A stretch of DNA of 22,536 bases. It comes from Seminavis robusta. Taxonomy: Eukaryota; Bacillariophyta; Bacillariophyceae; Naviculales; Naviculaceae. The notes beneath the pieces are model-generated. The model was given only the letters and a program-made list of their open reading frames with translations. It was not told the DNA's origin and did no database searches. Shown in pieces: positions 1 through 8,490 of the stretch (position 1 is the stretch's first letter; every line of letters starts with the position of its first letter). The stretch spans positions 1 to 22,536 of the forward strand of contig CAICTM010001795.1 of assembly GCA_903772945.1 (NCBI GenBank). The letters are read 5' to 3'. The translations under genes were made by a program, and so were the position numbers.

Positions 1-398
1 CTAGTCTTCGTGCCCCTTCCTCTGGCGATGCCTTCTCGAAGGCTTCCAGGATTTCATCACGTACTTGTACATTGATAATTTGCATTGACCCTTCGTTGTG
101 AAGTCTATGGTCATGCCGAGATAGTGTGGACCTTTCCGCGGCTCACCGTCATCTCTCTCCAGTGCCGTCCTGAATATGCTTTCGTATTCATCACGAAGCA
201 CTTGGATCAGCTGGTCATTAACCTTCGAGTCCTTGGGCTAAGCTTACAGTCGTCTACATGCCAGCAGACTGTCTGTTGCTTGCCGTGACCATTCGTTGGC
301 TACACATGGGCGTAAGATTAATCTAAATCCGTTCCGGACATCGTCTTCCGAACTTACGGTAGTATAGTAGGCTAGCTACCATGGTACCGTAATGAAGT
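1..398 (-). pseudogene. Ty1/copia reverse transcriptase fragment, inverted relative to its RNase H half
   Basis: Reading the minus strand gives, in order, a YGT block (383-391), CVAN (295-306), the catalytic-type HVDD (249-260, preceded by CW) and LGMTIDF (about 100-120). These are successive blocks of the C-terminal half of a copia reverse transcriptase. The blocks are in different frames: frame changes are needed near 341-346, 288-294, 235-238 and 52-54. A terminal stretch reading EAFEKASPEEG runs to the window edge, so the copy is dead. In an intact element this end leads directly into the RNase H domain, which here starts at 399 on the other strand. The family call is firm from motif order. 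Whether the orientation is biological or an assembly effect is unknown. Confidence 0.85.
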
Positions 399-1204
399 AG
401 TGCAGCCCCGAAAGACCTATTCACAGTAGACGAATCCTGCAAGAAGCTCCCAACGAGCAAGGCAGACGCCTTTCACAGCCTGGTGGCTAAGGTGCTATTC
501 GCTACGAAGAGAGCCCGACCAGACACAGGTACGGCGATATCGTTCCTCACGACTAGAGTCAAGGAACCGGATAGGCAGGATTGGGATAAACTAGTCCACC
601 TCATGCAGTACATTAGGCGTACTAGAAAACTACCATTAGTTCTCAAAGCCGACGGAAGTGGCATATTGAAATGGTATGTGATGGTTCTTTCGCAGTCCAT
701 CCAAACATGAGGGGTCATACCGGAGGTGGTTTGACCATGGGCACCGGTTACCCATTATCGACTTTGATGAAACAGAAGTTGAACACGAGAAGCTTGACTG
801 AGAGCGAACTCGTAGCAGTTGATGACCTGATGCCATCGATCCTTTGGACGAGGCAGTTCCTACGGGAGCAAGGCTAGTATGTAGTTAAAGAAACTATAGT
901 CTATCAGGACAACAAGAGTGCCATACTTCTAGAAAAGAATAGCAAAGCTTCTAGTAGTAAACGAACGAAGCACATCAACATTAGGTACTTCTTTGTGAGC
1001 GACAGAGTCGCAAAGAAGGAGATCAGTGTGGACTGGTGTCCAACTGATGATATGGTTGCGGACTTCTGGACGAAGCCAAACCAAGGTCGACTGTTCAAAC
1101 AGAATGTGGACAAGTTGATGGGTGTTGTGGAACACTCAGAGCCAGGGCACTCAGTAGGAGGGTCACGGCCGGACAAGAAGGTCCATTCAAAGAAGGAGCG
1201 CTAA
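399..1204 (+). pseudogene. Ty1/copia RNase H domain and element C-terminus, frameshifted and interrupted
   Basis: The plus strand encodes PKDLFTVDE (from 408), then the KRARPD and AISFLTTRV blocks. It continues in a second frame with DGSFAVHPN, TESELVAVDD and LWTRQFL, and ends with YQDNKSAI, KRTKHINIRYFF and ADFWTKP, the hallmark order of a copia RNase H. One base is missing at about 678-680, exactly in the codons for the first catalytic Asp (YVDGS in relatives). An in-frame TAG stands at 875-877. The last frame ends at 1204 in a Lys-rich tail. The domain cannot be active as it stands. It belongs with the minus-strand reverse transcriptase fragment at 1-398. Confidence 0.88.
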
Positions 1205-1263
1205 GCAGAGTAAGTAAGTAAGCATGGTCGACGACTAGGACAAGCTCGACGACCACAGGAGTG

Positions 1264-1457
1264 TGTTGGGGATTCGCGATTAGGGATTCAATCCCTGTAC
1301 CTCTGTACTAGAATTTCACACCAGTAGAAAAAGCCAAGGAACCACTTTTTCAGTAGTATCTCAATAGCAATGGTAAACTAGAAGAGAGCTTAGAGCAACT
1401 AACAATGGTCTCTTCAGTGTGTGCAGCACAGCTGAAAGTGCAACCAACCTTCTAACA
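1264..1457 (+). repeat. Possible 3' long terminal repeat of the copia element
   Basis: About 60 nt after the end of the copia reading frame the sequence starts TGTTGGGG, a common start for copia LTRs. Candidate ends matching the inverted terminus are CTAACA at 1399-1404 or 1452-1457, giving an LTR of 141 or 194 bp. A 7-bp inverted repeat with one central base lies inside at about 1280-1294 (AGGGATT/AATCCCT). The 5' LTR is outside the window, so the boundary and target-site duplication cannot be checked here. This is inferred from position and terminal bases only. Confidence 0.4.
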
Positions 1458-1459
1458 GA

Positions 1460-1945
1460 GCTCAAGTCAAGTCCATCGTTCCTGGAATTTGGGAACAAAG
1501 CAGAAGCTCATCACCAAGGCTCTCGCAAAGACCTCGCCCAGTTCAAACTTGCAGTCGACACAGGTGTCAATGAGGAACAACTAGGAGTGTTGTTTCCACA
1601 AATCTGCAAACTATACCCCGGATTTGTGAACAATTGTCTAATCAAAGCAAATCGAACGAAACATCCCTAACAGGAGACGAAACCTCCATCTGATAAAAAC
1701 TTCCTTGAATACGCCCTGGAAAACTCCAAACATTGGAAAGAGCGCCGTCACCTTCGCGAGAAATTCCTCACCAATGAAACTCAAGGACCTCCCTAAATTC
1801 TATTGGTATTGCCGGATAGGCAGAAAAGACTATGATAATATCCCAAAAGTAGACACGACAGAATGTCCGATTAATTTGGGGGAAAATCAAAATTCAAAAA
1901 GAAAAAGAAAAAAAAGACAGAACCTAAATACTAGTAACCATATCT
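1460..1945 (+). pseudogene. Broken ORF resembling the linker/helicase start of a CRESS-type Rep protein
   Basis: The open frame that ends at 1670 contains GSRKDLAQF, a Gly-centred turn, and LYPGFVNN. This spacing is like the G-x-R-x-DL segment that joins the HUH endonuclease and superfamily 3 helicase halves of CRESS-DNA Rep proteins. After that stop (1668-1670) the same frame continues for about 40 residues (HWKERRHLREKF) to another stop near 1794. The reading then shifts frame into KFYWYC. Where a Rep would have a Walker A loop of the form YWYYGPTGTGK, this copy reads YWYCRIGRK, shorter and degraded. A Lys/Arg-rich tail follows (about 1890-1920). No endonuclease motifs are visible upstream, where the copia LTR may abut. 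The family call is inference from motif spacing and needs a profile search. Confidence 0.38.
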
Positions 1946-1969
1946 AAAATACCCTCCCCTTCCTCCATA

Positions 1970-2278
1970 TTATATAGCAAAACGCATTCCGCCACCGTAG
2001 TTGCTGTTGTAGCCGCTACCACCTCTGTAATTATTGTAGAAACAAGGCTGATAGTAAGGGCGATATGCTCCCAATTTTTCCTTCCTGCAGAACTGCCTCG
2101 CCATCCATACCATGTTCCGCACCCGCGCCGCAATCAAGGCATCGTGGCAGTCGCCGCAAATGAAGTGGTTACAGTCAAAGACAGCAACATTGCCGCCATT
2201 GTCGAACAGTTCAAAGCAAACGACGCAAGTCTCTCCCATCGCGTTGATGACATCAAAGGTGTTGCCGGCCATGGTCAA
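1970..2278 (-). CDS. Small RING-finger-like protein with Tyr/Gly/Asn-rich tail
   Basis: The ORF encodes 102 residues. The cysteine and histidine pattern is CVVC (18-21), then CNHFICGDC (36-44), then Cys64, which follows the first seven ligands of a RING-HC finger. The expected eighth ligand, two residues after Cys64, is Glu67, so the second zinc site looks incomplete unless Cys79 substitutes. After residue 70 the protein becomes rich in Tyr, Asn and Gly. RING proteins usually act as ubiquitin ligases; activity here is uncertain. Met1 and Met3 are both possible starts. It converges tail to tail with the Rep-like remnant, about 25 bp apart. It could be a host gene, a degraded one, or cargo of the same mobile unit. 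Confidence 0.5.
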   Translation of the reverse strand: MTMAGNTFDVINAMGETCVVCFELFDNGGNVAVFDCNHFICGDCHDALIAARVRNMVWMARQFCRKEKLGAYRPYYQPCFYNNYRGGSGYNSNYGGGMRFAI

Positions 2279-3080
2279 ACCTAGAGACTTCGTTCTTGGC
2301 GGTATTAAATGTTGAAAAATGTTGAATTGTGAGATTAAACTGGGTCAACAGCAACACCTTTTTTTCCCGAACCCGAACCTCAACCCGAACCCAATTTTTC
2401 ACCGGTATGCATGTTGAATCCCGATTAACCAGCTCGTGCATGTTGAAGTACGACTAGGTACCGTGTTAGTTTAATAGTTAATAGAGCAAGCCGAATCCAC
2501 GATAATAAAACTCCCACATTCTTTCGGCCGTCCCCCCAGAATTGACCGAAGCAGCTGCTATCTCTGTAGAAAAGGCTATGGGAATAATGTACATGTACGC
2601 GACACTGCACCAGTCTCATTTTTGTTGAGCGGCACTCACCTGAGTTTTTAAATTTCTCCGGTGGGTGGCGTACACTAGGCCAGTTCCTAAGTGGGCGCCG
2701 TCGTGCGCCTGAAGTATGCTGGTTCTCCATGGCACCGTACAGCGGGATTGTCTGGGGAGGTGTCGCCTTAAAAAAGAATAAAACTTCGTTATTTTTTCCT
2801 CATTTTTGTTGAGTGATTCATTCGATTGAATCATTCGATTCGATTTAATTAATTAATCATTCATTCGATTCATTCGATTCATTCATTCAATCGACTCAAT
2901 CGATCCAATCGATCTTTCGACAATATTGCAGTCGTGGGTATCATATGATATCTTATTTTTGCCACTTCACTCGACCTTGCATGTACCGGTAGCCGAGGGC
3001 AGCCATTGCGAAACAACATTGTCGTACCGTGTATGGCAGTCAATTGAGGCGGCTGGAAACTAATCAATGGGACAGATAGA
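2279..3080. other. Intergenic region, no gene recognised
   Basis: About 800 bp separate the RING-like ORF from the SET-domain gene. The region holds a short CCCGAA-type repeat (about 2364-2392), a 15-bp direct repeat (2615-2629 and 2799-2813), an ATTC/ATTCG tract (2814-2912) and one TACCGGTA site near 2984-2991. A 101-residue minus-strand frame (2425-2730) has no recognisable domain and I do not call it a gene. Confidence 0.6.
2814..2912. repeat. Imperfect ATTC/ATTCG/AATCG simple-sequence tract
   Basis: Nearly 100 bp are built from ATTC, GATTC and AATCGA units, with TTAATTAATTAA in the middle (about 2845-2856). It lies about 170 bp upstream of the SET-domain start codon. It looks like a degenerate microsatellite. 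Confidence 0.8.
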
Positions 3081-3965
3081 ATGTGTTTCCCTCATCGTTT
3101 GTGCCTCCTACTTGTTGTGCTCCAGGCTACTTGTGTTCGGCAAGCCTCCTCCTTTGCTTCATCAGCTGTCCCGCACCCAACTGCCGCCGATTTTCGGTTC
3201 GACGCATGGTGTGATGCCAATAGTATCTACAGAGTGGGAGTGCAAACTGTCACAACTCCCCTGAGTCTAGGAGGTCGAGGTTTATTTGCGACACGGGATC
3301 TTCCGAAGGGATCCGTGGTGGCATCCATACCGGCGAATCTTGTAATTGTTCAAGAAGGTGACGAGGAATGGCAGATTTCCTTGACCAATCAAGTCATGGG
3401 CTTGAAAGACGACACTAGCAACGAATGGATTCAAAGTTGGAAAGGATGCGGGGCACTGGACATTGAGACTTTACTCAACAATCCAGATAACCAAGACACA
3501 ATGAAAAAATTCGTCGGGAGCATTGCAGGGCAAGGAGCAATAACCCACAACGGCGCCAAGAAAGAATTGACGGAACGGCTTGAAAACTACAGCAAACGCC
3601 TTGGAAGTTTGTCGGCAGAAGAAGATACCTCGAAATGGTACTCTTTGGTCCTTTCGAGATCTGCATACCTGGGCAAAGAATGGGGTTTCAAAGCCGGGGC
3701 TGTGCCCTTTTTTGACATGCTGAACCACTGCCATGATGCTAGGAGTGCCAATACGGAGCTGGTGACTTTTGGAAGCTGTTTGGACAAAACCAAGGAATCC
3801 TCCAACGAAGCAGACAGTTCTGGACTGCAGCGGAAAGATATGCTGCTCGTCCTCACAAAGGACGTGAATGAAGGGCAAGAGCTTTTGACACAGTATGAGA
3901 AAGCTGTCACTAGTGAGGAAGGCCAGCTGAAACTATGGATTCAATACGGTATTCCCCCTCCTTGA
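3081..3965 (+). CDS. SET-domain protein lysine methyltransferase, predicted plastid-targeted
   Basis: An intronless gene of 294 residues. The SET fold is recognised by GGRGLFATRD (64-73), the SRSAYL block (192-197), DMLNH (212-216, the pseudoknot-type NH motif) and GQELLTQYE (265-273). Proteins of this class (Rubisco LSMT, SETD3/SETD6-like) transfer methyl groups from S-adenosylmethionine to lysine or histidine side chains of non-histone proteins. The N-terminus has a hydrophobic signal core (about 7-18) followed by QASS-FASS, which resembles the ASAFAP cleavage context of diatom bipartite plastid presequences. The protein stops right after the SET domain (WIQYGIPPP), so the C-terminal substrate-binding domain of true Rubisco LSMTs (about 450-500 residues in all) is absent. 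The specific substrate is unknown. Confidence 0.85.
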   Translation: MCFPHRLCLLLVVLQATCVRQASSFASSAVPHPTAADFRFDAWCDANSIYRVGVQTVTTPLSLGGRGLFATRDLPKGSVVASIPANLVIVQEGDEEWQISLTNQVMGLKDDTSNEWIQSWKGCGALDIETLLNNPDNQDTMKKFVGSIAGQGAITHNGAKKELTERLENYSKRLGSLSAEEDTSKWYSLVLSRSAYLGKEWGFKAGAVPFFDMLNHCHDARSANTELVTFGSCLDKTKESSNEADSSGLQRKDMLLVLTKDVNEGQELLTQYEKAVTSEEGQLKLWIQYGIPPP

Positions 3966-4655
3966 GAGCTTCAGACCAACAATAAACTTACGTGCTTCGC
4001 CTTTTGGCTTCGGAATTGGATGTTTGGATAGAAGGAGAACCGATGGCCTCAACGCTGTAGTCGATTGAACCTTCTCAGATGGACTGGTCCCCCAGTGAGC
4101 GGTCTTGCCAGCGCCCCTGCAATGTCAGTTCTTTGCGAATGCCAGTGTCGACTTTGATATAATTGTCTTTCCCTTTATTCAATGTTCTGGTGCTGGGTCC
4201 ATTGAAGGTTCCAGCCTGGCACTCAATCTCTTGGCATTTACGGTGGATTGCTTGATCGGCGGAACGGAAACCTCGCCAAGTAGTGGGGCGGTCATGAAGT
4301 AGACGGCAGGACAGCCTCGCAACAGAATGTAAAGTAGTGCACCCAAAGAAAACTCACCACCGACGATGGAATACGTACTGCTGATGACCGGCGCAGTACA
4401 TGGTTTCCCTTCTTAAAACGATACAAAGCAGCCTCGCTACGCATTCTACTCATTGAATGCCCTCCTGAGTTGATACGATTACAGTCCCCAGCACAGATAT
4501 GATTTTGCTGTTGTTACAATTTGCAGACACGATAGAGCCAACTTTTTCATCGCTGAATTCAGTAAACTAGACTACAACTGTACAGTCGTTCTGCACGCTA
4601 GCTACAGCCAAGAGAATCGGCAGGGAGAACGAAAAGTCGAATTCAACACATACTC
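3966..4655. other. Convergent intergenic region, no gene recognised
   Basis: About 690 bp lie between the 3' ends of the SET-domain gene (plus) and the dihydroxyacetone kinase gene (minus). AATAAA at about 3980 could serve as a poly(A) signal. Short open frames here (for example 4105-4302) show no domain or compositional sign of coding. No tRNA-like fold was seen. Confidence 0.55.
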
Positions 4656-6545
4656 TTATACCAGCTTGGCAATCTCTTCCAAGACAAGGGCTACAGCAAT
4701 GGCTCCAGGATCGGGTGTTCCCTCTAAAGTCTCCTCTGACAGATAGTTGGATCGACCGGCACTGGCAGCTTTGAGAGAAGCAGTATTGTCGGCACCTTCT
4801 TTGGCTTTCGCCGCAGAGTCTGCCAAACTCTTGGACGAGACAAGAGTATTCGAAGCGGGGACAAGCGCATCCAGCATGGTCCTAGAACCAACATTGGCAC
4901 CTCCATAGAGAATAATGGCGTCGGTGCCGGTTCCGAGAATAGCCTGCAGCTGGTCCACTCCCACAGTCTCTTCTCGGGCTAACGACGAGCCCATTTTACG
5001 AAACATGAGTTCCAGCAGCACTCCGGATGTACCTCCCATGGATGCCGACACGGCATCGGCAATCGCCGCAAACATGGATACGGGATGCTCCGTTTTGAGG
5101 TCGCCACTTTCCAGGCGTTTCAAAAGTTCCGTGGCGCCTCGTTTCATAGTAATCCCACAATCTCCGTCGCCCACAATGGTGTCGTATTTGGTGAGGGTTG
5201 GTTCTTCGTCAATCAACTTTTGTGCGGCTGCCTGAATCATTTGTTTGGCCACCGCTTCAAAATTGGGTACCGTCAAGGTTGGCAATGACCCCGCCGAGAC
5301 CTCGTTTGCTGCTACAACCACTTCTGGAATTTCCGTCGCCGATGCGCGGGCAGCCGTTCTGTTCCAAGTGTCACAAACTCCCCAAGCCGGAGCATCTGTG
5401 GCGGCATCGAGCAGTGCGACCATCCCGTCGGGGGCACCCGAAAGGTTGAGAATGGTCAAGGAAGCTCCATGCATATCAAACGATGTCATGTAGGAACCAA
5501 CCAGCACCCGTGTCACCTGGGCCCCAAACTCGGCTCCTTCCAGCAATTCGACACAGGACTGAGCCAAAATGGACATTTCGAAATTGGAGGTTCCACCGAG
5601 GTTGTTGACTAGGATACACAGTTCGTCTTTGGGTTGAAACATGGGGACAATCTCTCCGTCTGCACCACTCGTGCGGCCGTATTTTTGAATGGTAGTAATC
5701 AGTTCTTGTGCAATTTCCTTGGCCGTCAGCAGTGGGGACTGTCGAAGACCTGCCTCGCCATGAATCCCTAGCCCAATCTCAATGGTATTTTCATCGAGTC
5801 GATCGTTAATGGCGTCGGCACCTGGGACAGTGACGGAATCCATGGCGACACCTACCGTGCCCATGCGTGCGGATACGGCGTTGGCCCAATTGGCCACCTC
5901 TTGCAGGGATTTTCCTTGGGCCGCAGCAGCTCCGGCAATTTTGTGAATGAGGACGGTCCCGGCCACACCTCTGGCTCCAGTGATTCCTTTGGTGCGTTCG
6001 AGGGCACAATCATCGGCGGCGACTACCATTTGACAGTGGATTCCTTCGGCATTGGCTTTTTCGCAGGCCATGCCAAAATTCAAGCGATCTCCCGTGTACT
6101 GCAATTGAAAAAGAATGCGGCAGGAAAGGACAATTAGTCTAGACCCAACAACCAAAAAGAGAAGGACCCATTGCCAGAGTTCTTTCTAGTGTTTTAATAA
6201 AAAATGGATGGTACTCACATTTTTGACGACCAGCAAAACTCCCTTATCATTCTTGGCTGCTCGAATGGCCGCCAACACGGCCGCGACCGAGGGCGATGCA
6301 AAGATTCCTCCACAAATGGCTCCACTGAGCATGCCATTGCCAATCCACCCGGCATGACTGGGTTCATGACCCGATCCTCCTCCCGACAACAAATGGACTT
6401 GAGAAGAAGAGGCAATGTCGGCCTTGAGGACGACGTGATGATTCGCCAATTTGGCCAAACGATTGGGATATTGCAGAAGCAGTCCTCGAATGAACTCTTC
6501 GACGGCGTTGGCAGGGTCGTTGATGATCTTCTTTGGTTTTGGCAT
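4656..6545 (-). CDS. DAK: Dihydroxyacetone kinase (two exons)
   Basis: Exon 1 is 6219-6545 and exon 2 is 4656-6098, with a 120-nt GT-AG intron (6099-6218; donor GTGAGT, acceptor TTGCAG). The splice joins VVKN to YTGDRLNFG, a block that is continuous in the family, and gives 589 residues, the usual eukaryotic length. The N-terminal DhaK domain has GGGSGHEP (55-62) and His222 in GIHGEAG, the residue that binds dihydroxyacetone covalently. The C-terminal DhaL domain has the Mg-ATP loop DGDCG (420-424) and MGGTSG (463-468). The enzyme phosphorylates dihydroxyacetone to DHAP with ATP, feeding glycerol and triose metabolism. A usual GDRTM segment reads GSRTM here (about 504-508). No targeting peptide is evident, so it is probably cytosolic. 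It is divergent from the PAP2 gene. Confidence 0.95.
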
Positions 6546-6798
6546 GGTCGACGAACAGATCGAGTTTTGGAATTCAATTCAATTGTTCCTTGCAGTAGTG
6601 TTGTGAAGGCACAGCTTATTTGTGAAGTGGATTGAAGACGCATGAAAAATCCAAAAGATACGGTACAAAGAGTCACTGACGTCACACGCAAAAGTTCGTG
6701 GGAAACGGCGACCATGGCGTGGACGCAACGACCACTTCCATCACATGCATCAACAAAGCAACTCAACTCGTTTGAAGCTCTGTAGTATATTCTAAAGG
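6546..6798. promoter_or_regulatory. Divergent promoter region with palindromic TGACGTCA (6677-6684)
   Basis: 253 bp separate the start codons of the kinase (minus) and the PAP2 phosphatase (plus), so both promoters must lie here or overlap. A perfect cAMP-response-element palindrome TGACGTCA occurs at 6677-6684 within GTCACTGACGTCAC. In the diatom Phaeodactylum, TGACGT-type elements bound by bZIP factors mediate CO2/cAMP control of carbonic anhydrase genes. Function at this locus is inference; no TATA box was clear. Confidence 0.45.
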
Positions 6799-7719
6799 AT
6801 GATCCACAGGGCCTCCATTGTTGCCGTGCGAGCTGTTTGTTATCTTCTTCTCATCAGCTGCTGGTTTCCATTATCGGAAGCTCTCCAACCAGCAGGGTTG
6901 CACCCTACACCTGGCCGCCATTTACAACTTCATCGGATAATAAGAACACCAAGCTACTGTCCCAGTACTATCAAAGTTCATTCTCGATTATCGTTGCCAT
7001 CATTATCAACGACATCCATTCAACTGAAAATGGCAGAATCCACCAATTCACCCGATCATCATCAAACCAATGACAGTCACAACAATCAGGTTTTGTACGC
7101 CATTGGCGCCAGTACATCCATAGTCGTGTCGGGGACCTTCTTTGTCGCCCTGGCGTATTATCGGGATGCCTTGATGATTACCTTTTTCATGGGTGCCATT
7201 GGCAATGCCGTTCTGGGAAAGATCCTCAAACGCATTCTCAATCAAGAACGACCGCAAGAACTCGATACCGTCGACATGAAACTCAAACCATCCGACAAGG
7301 GAATGCCGTCGTCGCATGCCATGAGTCTAGGCTTTATTGGAACCTTTACGGGGTTGGTTGTACCCATTCCTGGAATTCAAATACCCATTCTAATCTACAG
7401 TCTCATTAGTTTGTGGTATCGAATCGATACCAAGTTACATACGTGGCAACAGATTGCCGTGGGATTTGTCGTGGGAACCACCAATGGAGTCATCTGGAAA
7501 CTACTCTGTGACGGGAATAGCAATCCATGGAACATCAACTTGTTGGATGTGGTACGACAAAATTTGTTGAACGAACAAGGGGTCTTGCCCATGGTGTACT
7601 TGGCAGTACCGGCTCTTGTCGGTCTCATTGTGGTCGGAAGTGTTGAACGAAGATTGTCTGGTTGGATCAAGCAGTTAAAGCAAACAAAGGAAGAGGGGGA
7701 TGCAATCAAGAGCGAATGA
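6799..7719 (+). CDS. PAP2-family lipid phosphatase (dolichyldiphosphatase / plastid LPP-epsilon type)
   Basis: An intronless gene of 306 residues. The three phosphatase signatures are present: K-x6-RP (Lys144 to Pro152, KRILNQERP), PSSH (170-173) and R-x5-H-x3-Q (Arg208, His214, Gln218). The final Gln where many PAP2 enzymes have Asp, and the GMPSSHAMS context, are typical of the dolichyl-pyrophosphate and chloroplast LPP-epsilon subgroup. These are membrane enzymes that remove phosphate from lipid phosphates or polyprenyl diphosphates. Hydrophobic segments flank each motif (about 98-140, 175-205, 216-234 and 263-280). The N-terminus has a signal-like core (10-25) followed by SEALQPA and a Ser/Thr/His-rich stretch, which could be a plastid presequence. 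An internal Met (about 78, MAEST) could give a shorter form. Substrate is not determined. Confidence 0.85.
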   Translation: MIHRASIVAVRAVCYLLLISCWFPLSEALQPAGLHPTPGRHLQLHRIIRTPSYCPSTIKVHSRLSLPSLSTTSIQLKMAESTNSPDHHQTNDSHNNQVLYAIGASTSIVVSGTFFVALAYYRDALMITFFMGAIGNAVLGKILKRILNQERPQELDTVDMKLKPSDKGMPSSHAMSLGFIGTFTGLVVPIPGIQIPILIYSLISLWYRIDTKLHTWQQIAVGFVVGTTNGVIWKLLCDGNSNPWNINLLDVVRQNLLNEQGVLPMVYLAVPALVGLIVVGSVERRLSGWIKQLKQTKEEGDAIKSE

Positions 7720-8490
7720 GAGACTTGCCAAAGAGAATACAAGCATCCAACAATCGTTCAGATGCAGATTCACAGCACGAAAGATGGTATGGACATCGAG
7801 TCGTGATTGGGCTTACTTTCGCAACGCAAGGTACGAACCAGCGCAAGGATCCGCAACGCAAGATACGTGTGCCTGGCTGGGTCTTTGGCAAGGCTTGACA
7901 GTACCGGTACACCAAGACAGTTGTATGACAATGCATTATGACAAGCATGACCTCGTTGAACTACTTTCCAAGGAAACGACCACAACTAGCTAGAAGTGTT
8001 TCTGACCGCCATTGTCGCATCAGACAAAACTTGGCCTAAGAGTTCCTTTACCAAGCATAAAGAATGCAGTTCGACCCTTCCTCTTTCCTAGGTCTCTGAC
8101 TCTTGCTGTAGCATGCAAGCCTATGGCTCCTGCCACCCCTCCCAATCGATTAGAGCGTTGACAACCAGTTCATTGGTGGACGCCCACCTGTACGCACAGG
8201 TAGTATACACTACTTGTGAGACTGTCGGCACGAGACCGTTGCATGATCCGATCACTACTGCCTTCGCAAAAGGGTCAAACCCATCTACCATTAGACGATG
8301 TACATAGCAGCCAACCACGCCGCCCTGCCGCCAATGGACTCTTGTCGCTTCTTTGGCACGACACTTGTGTGTTTCGCACCCCTTGCTTCTCGACAGGTCA
8401 AAGAGCTCTCACAAAAATTGCATTCGCTTCCAACAACTACAACAAACTTCCTCGAAACCAGCTTGCTTCCTTTCAACACCGTACGCCACA
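7720..8490. other. Intergenic region, no gene recognised
   Basis: About 770 bp lie between the PAP2 gene and the small orphan ORF. GTACCGGTAC (7901-7910) is a perfect palindrome. Open frames here (7662-7898, 7700-7993, 8113-8307) overlap one another and have no recognisable domain. Part of the right side is probably 5' UTR of the next ORF. Confidence 0.5.

Noticed and set aside
1277..1300. GGGATTCAATCCC looking like a tRNA T-arm
   Set aside because: The loop does not match the TTCRA consensus, and no acceptor, D or anticodon arms fit around it. It is better explained as an inverted repeat in the possible LTR.
2425..2730. 101-residue minus-strand frame
   Set aside because: No domain, and it sits in repeat-containing intergenic DNA.
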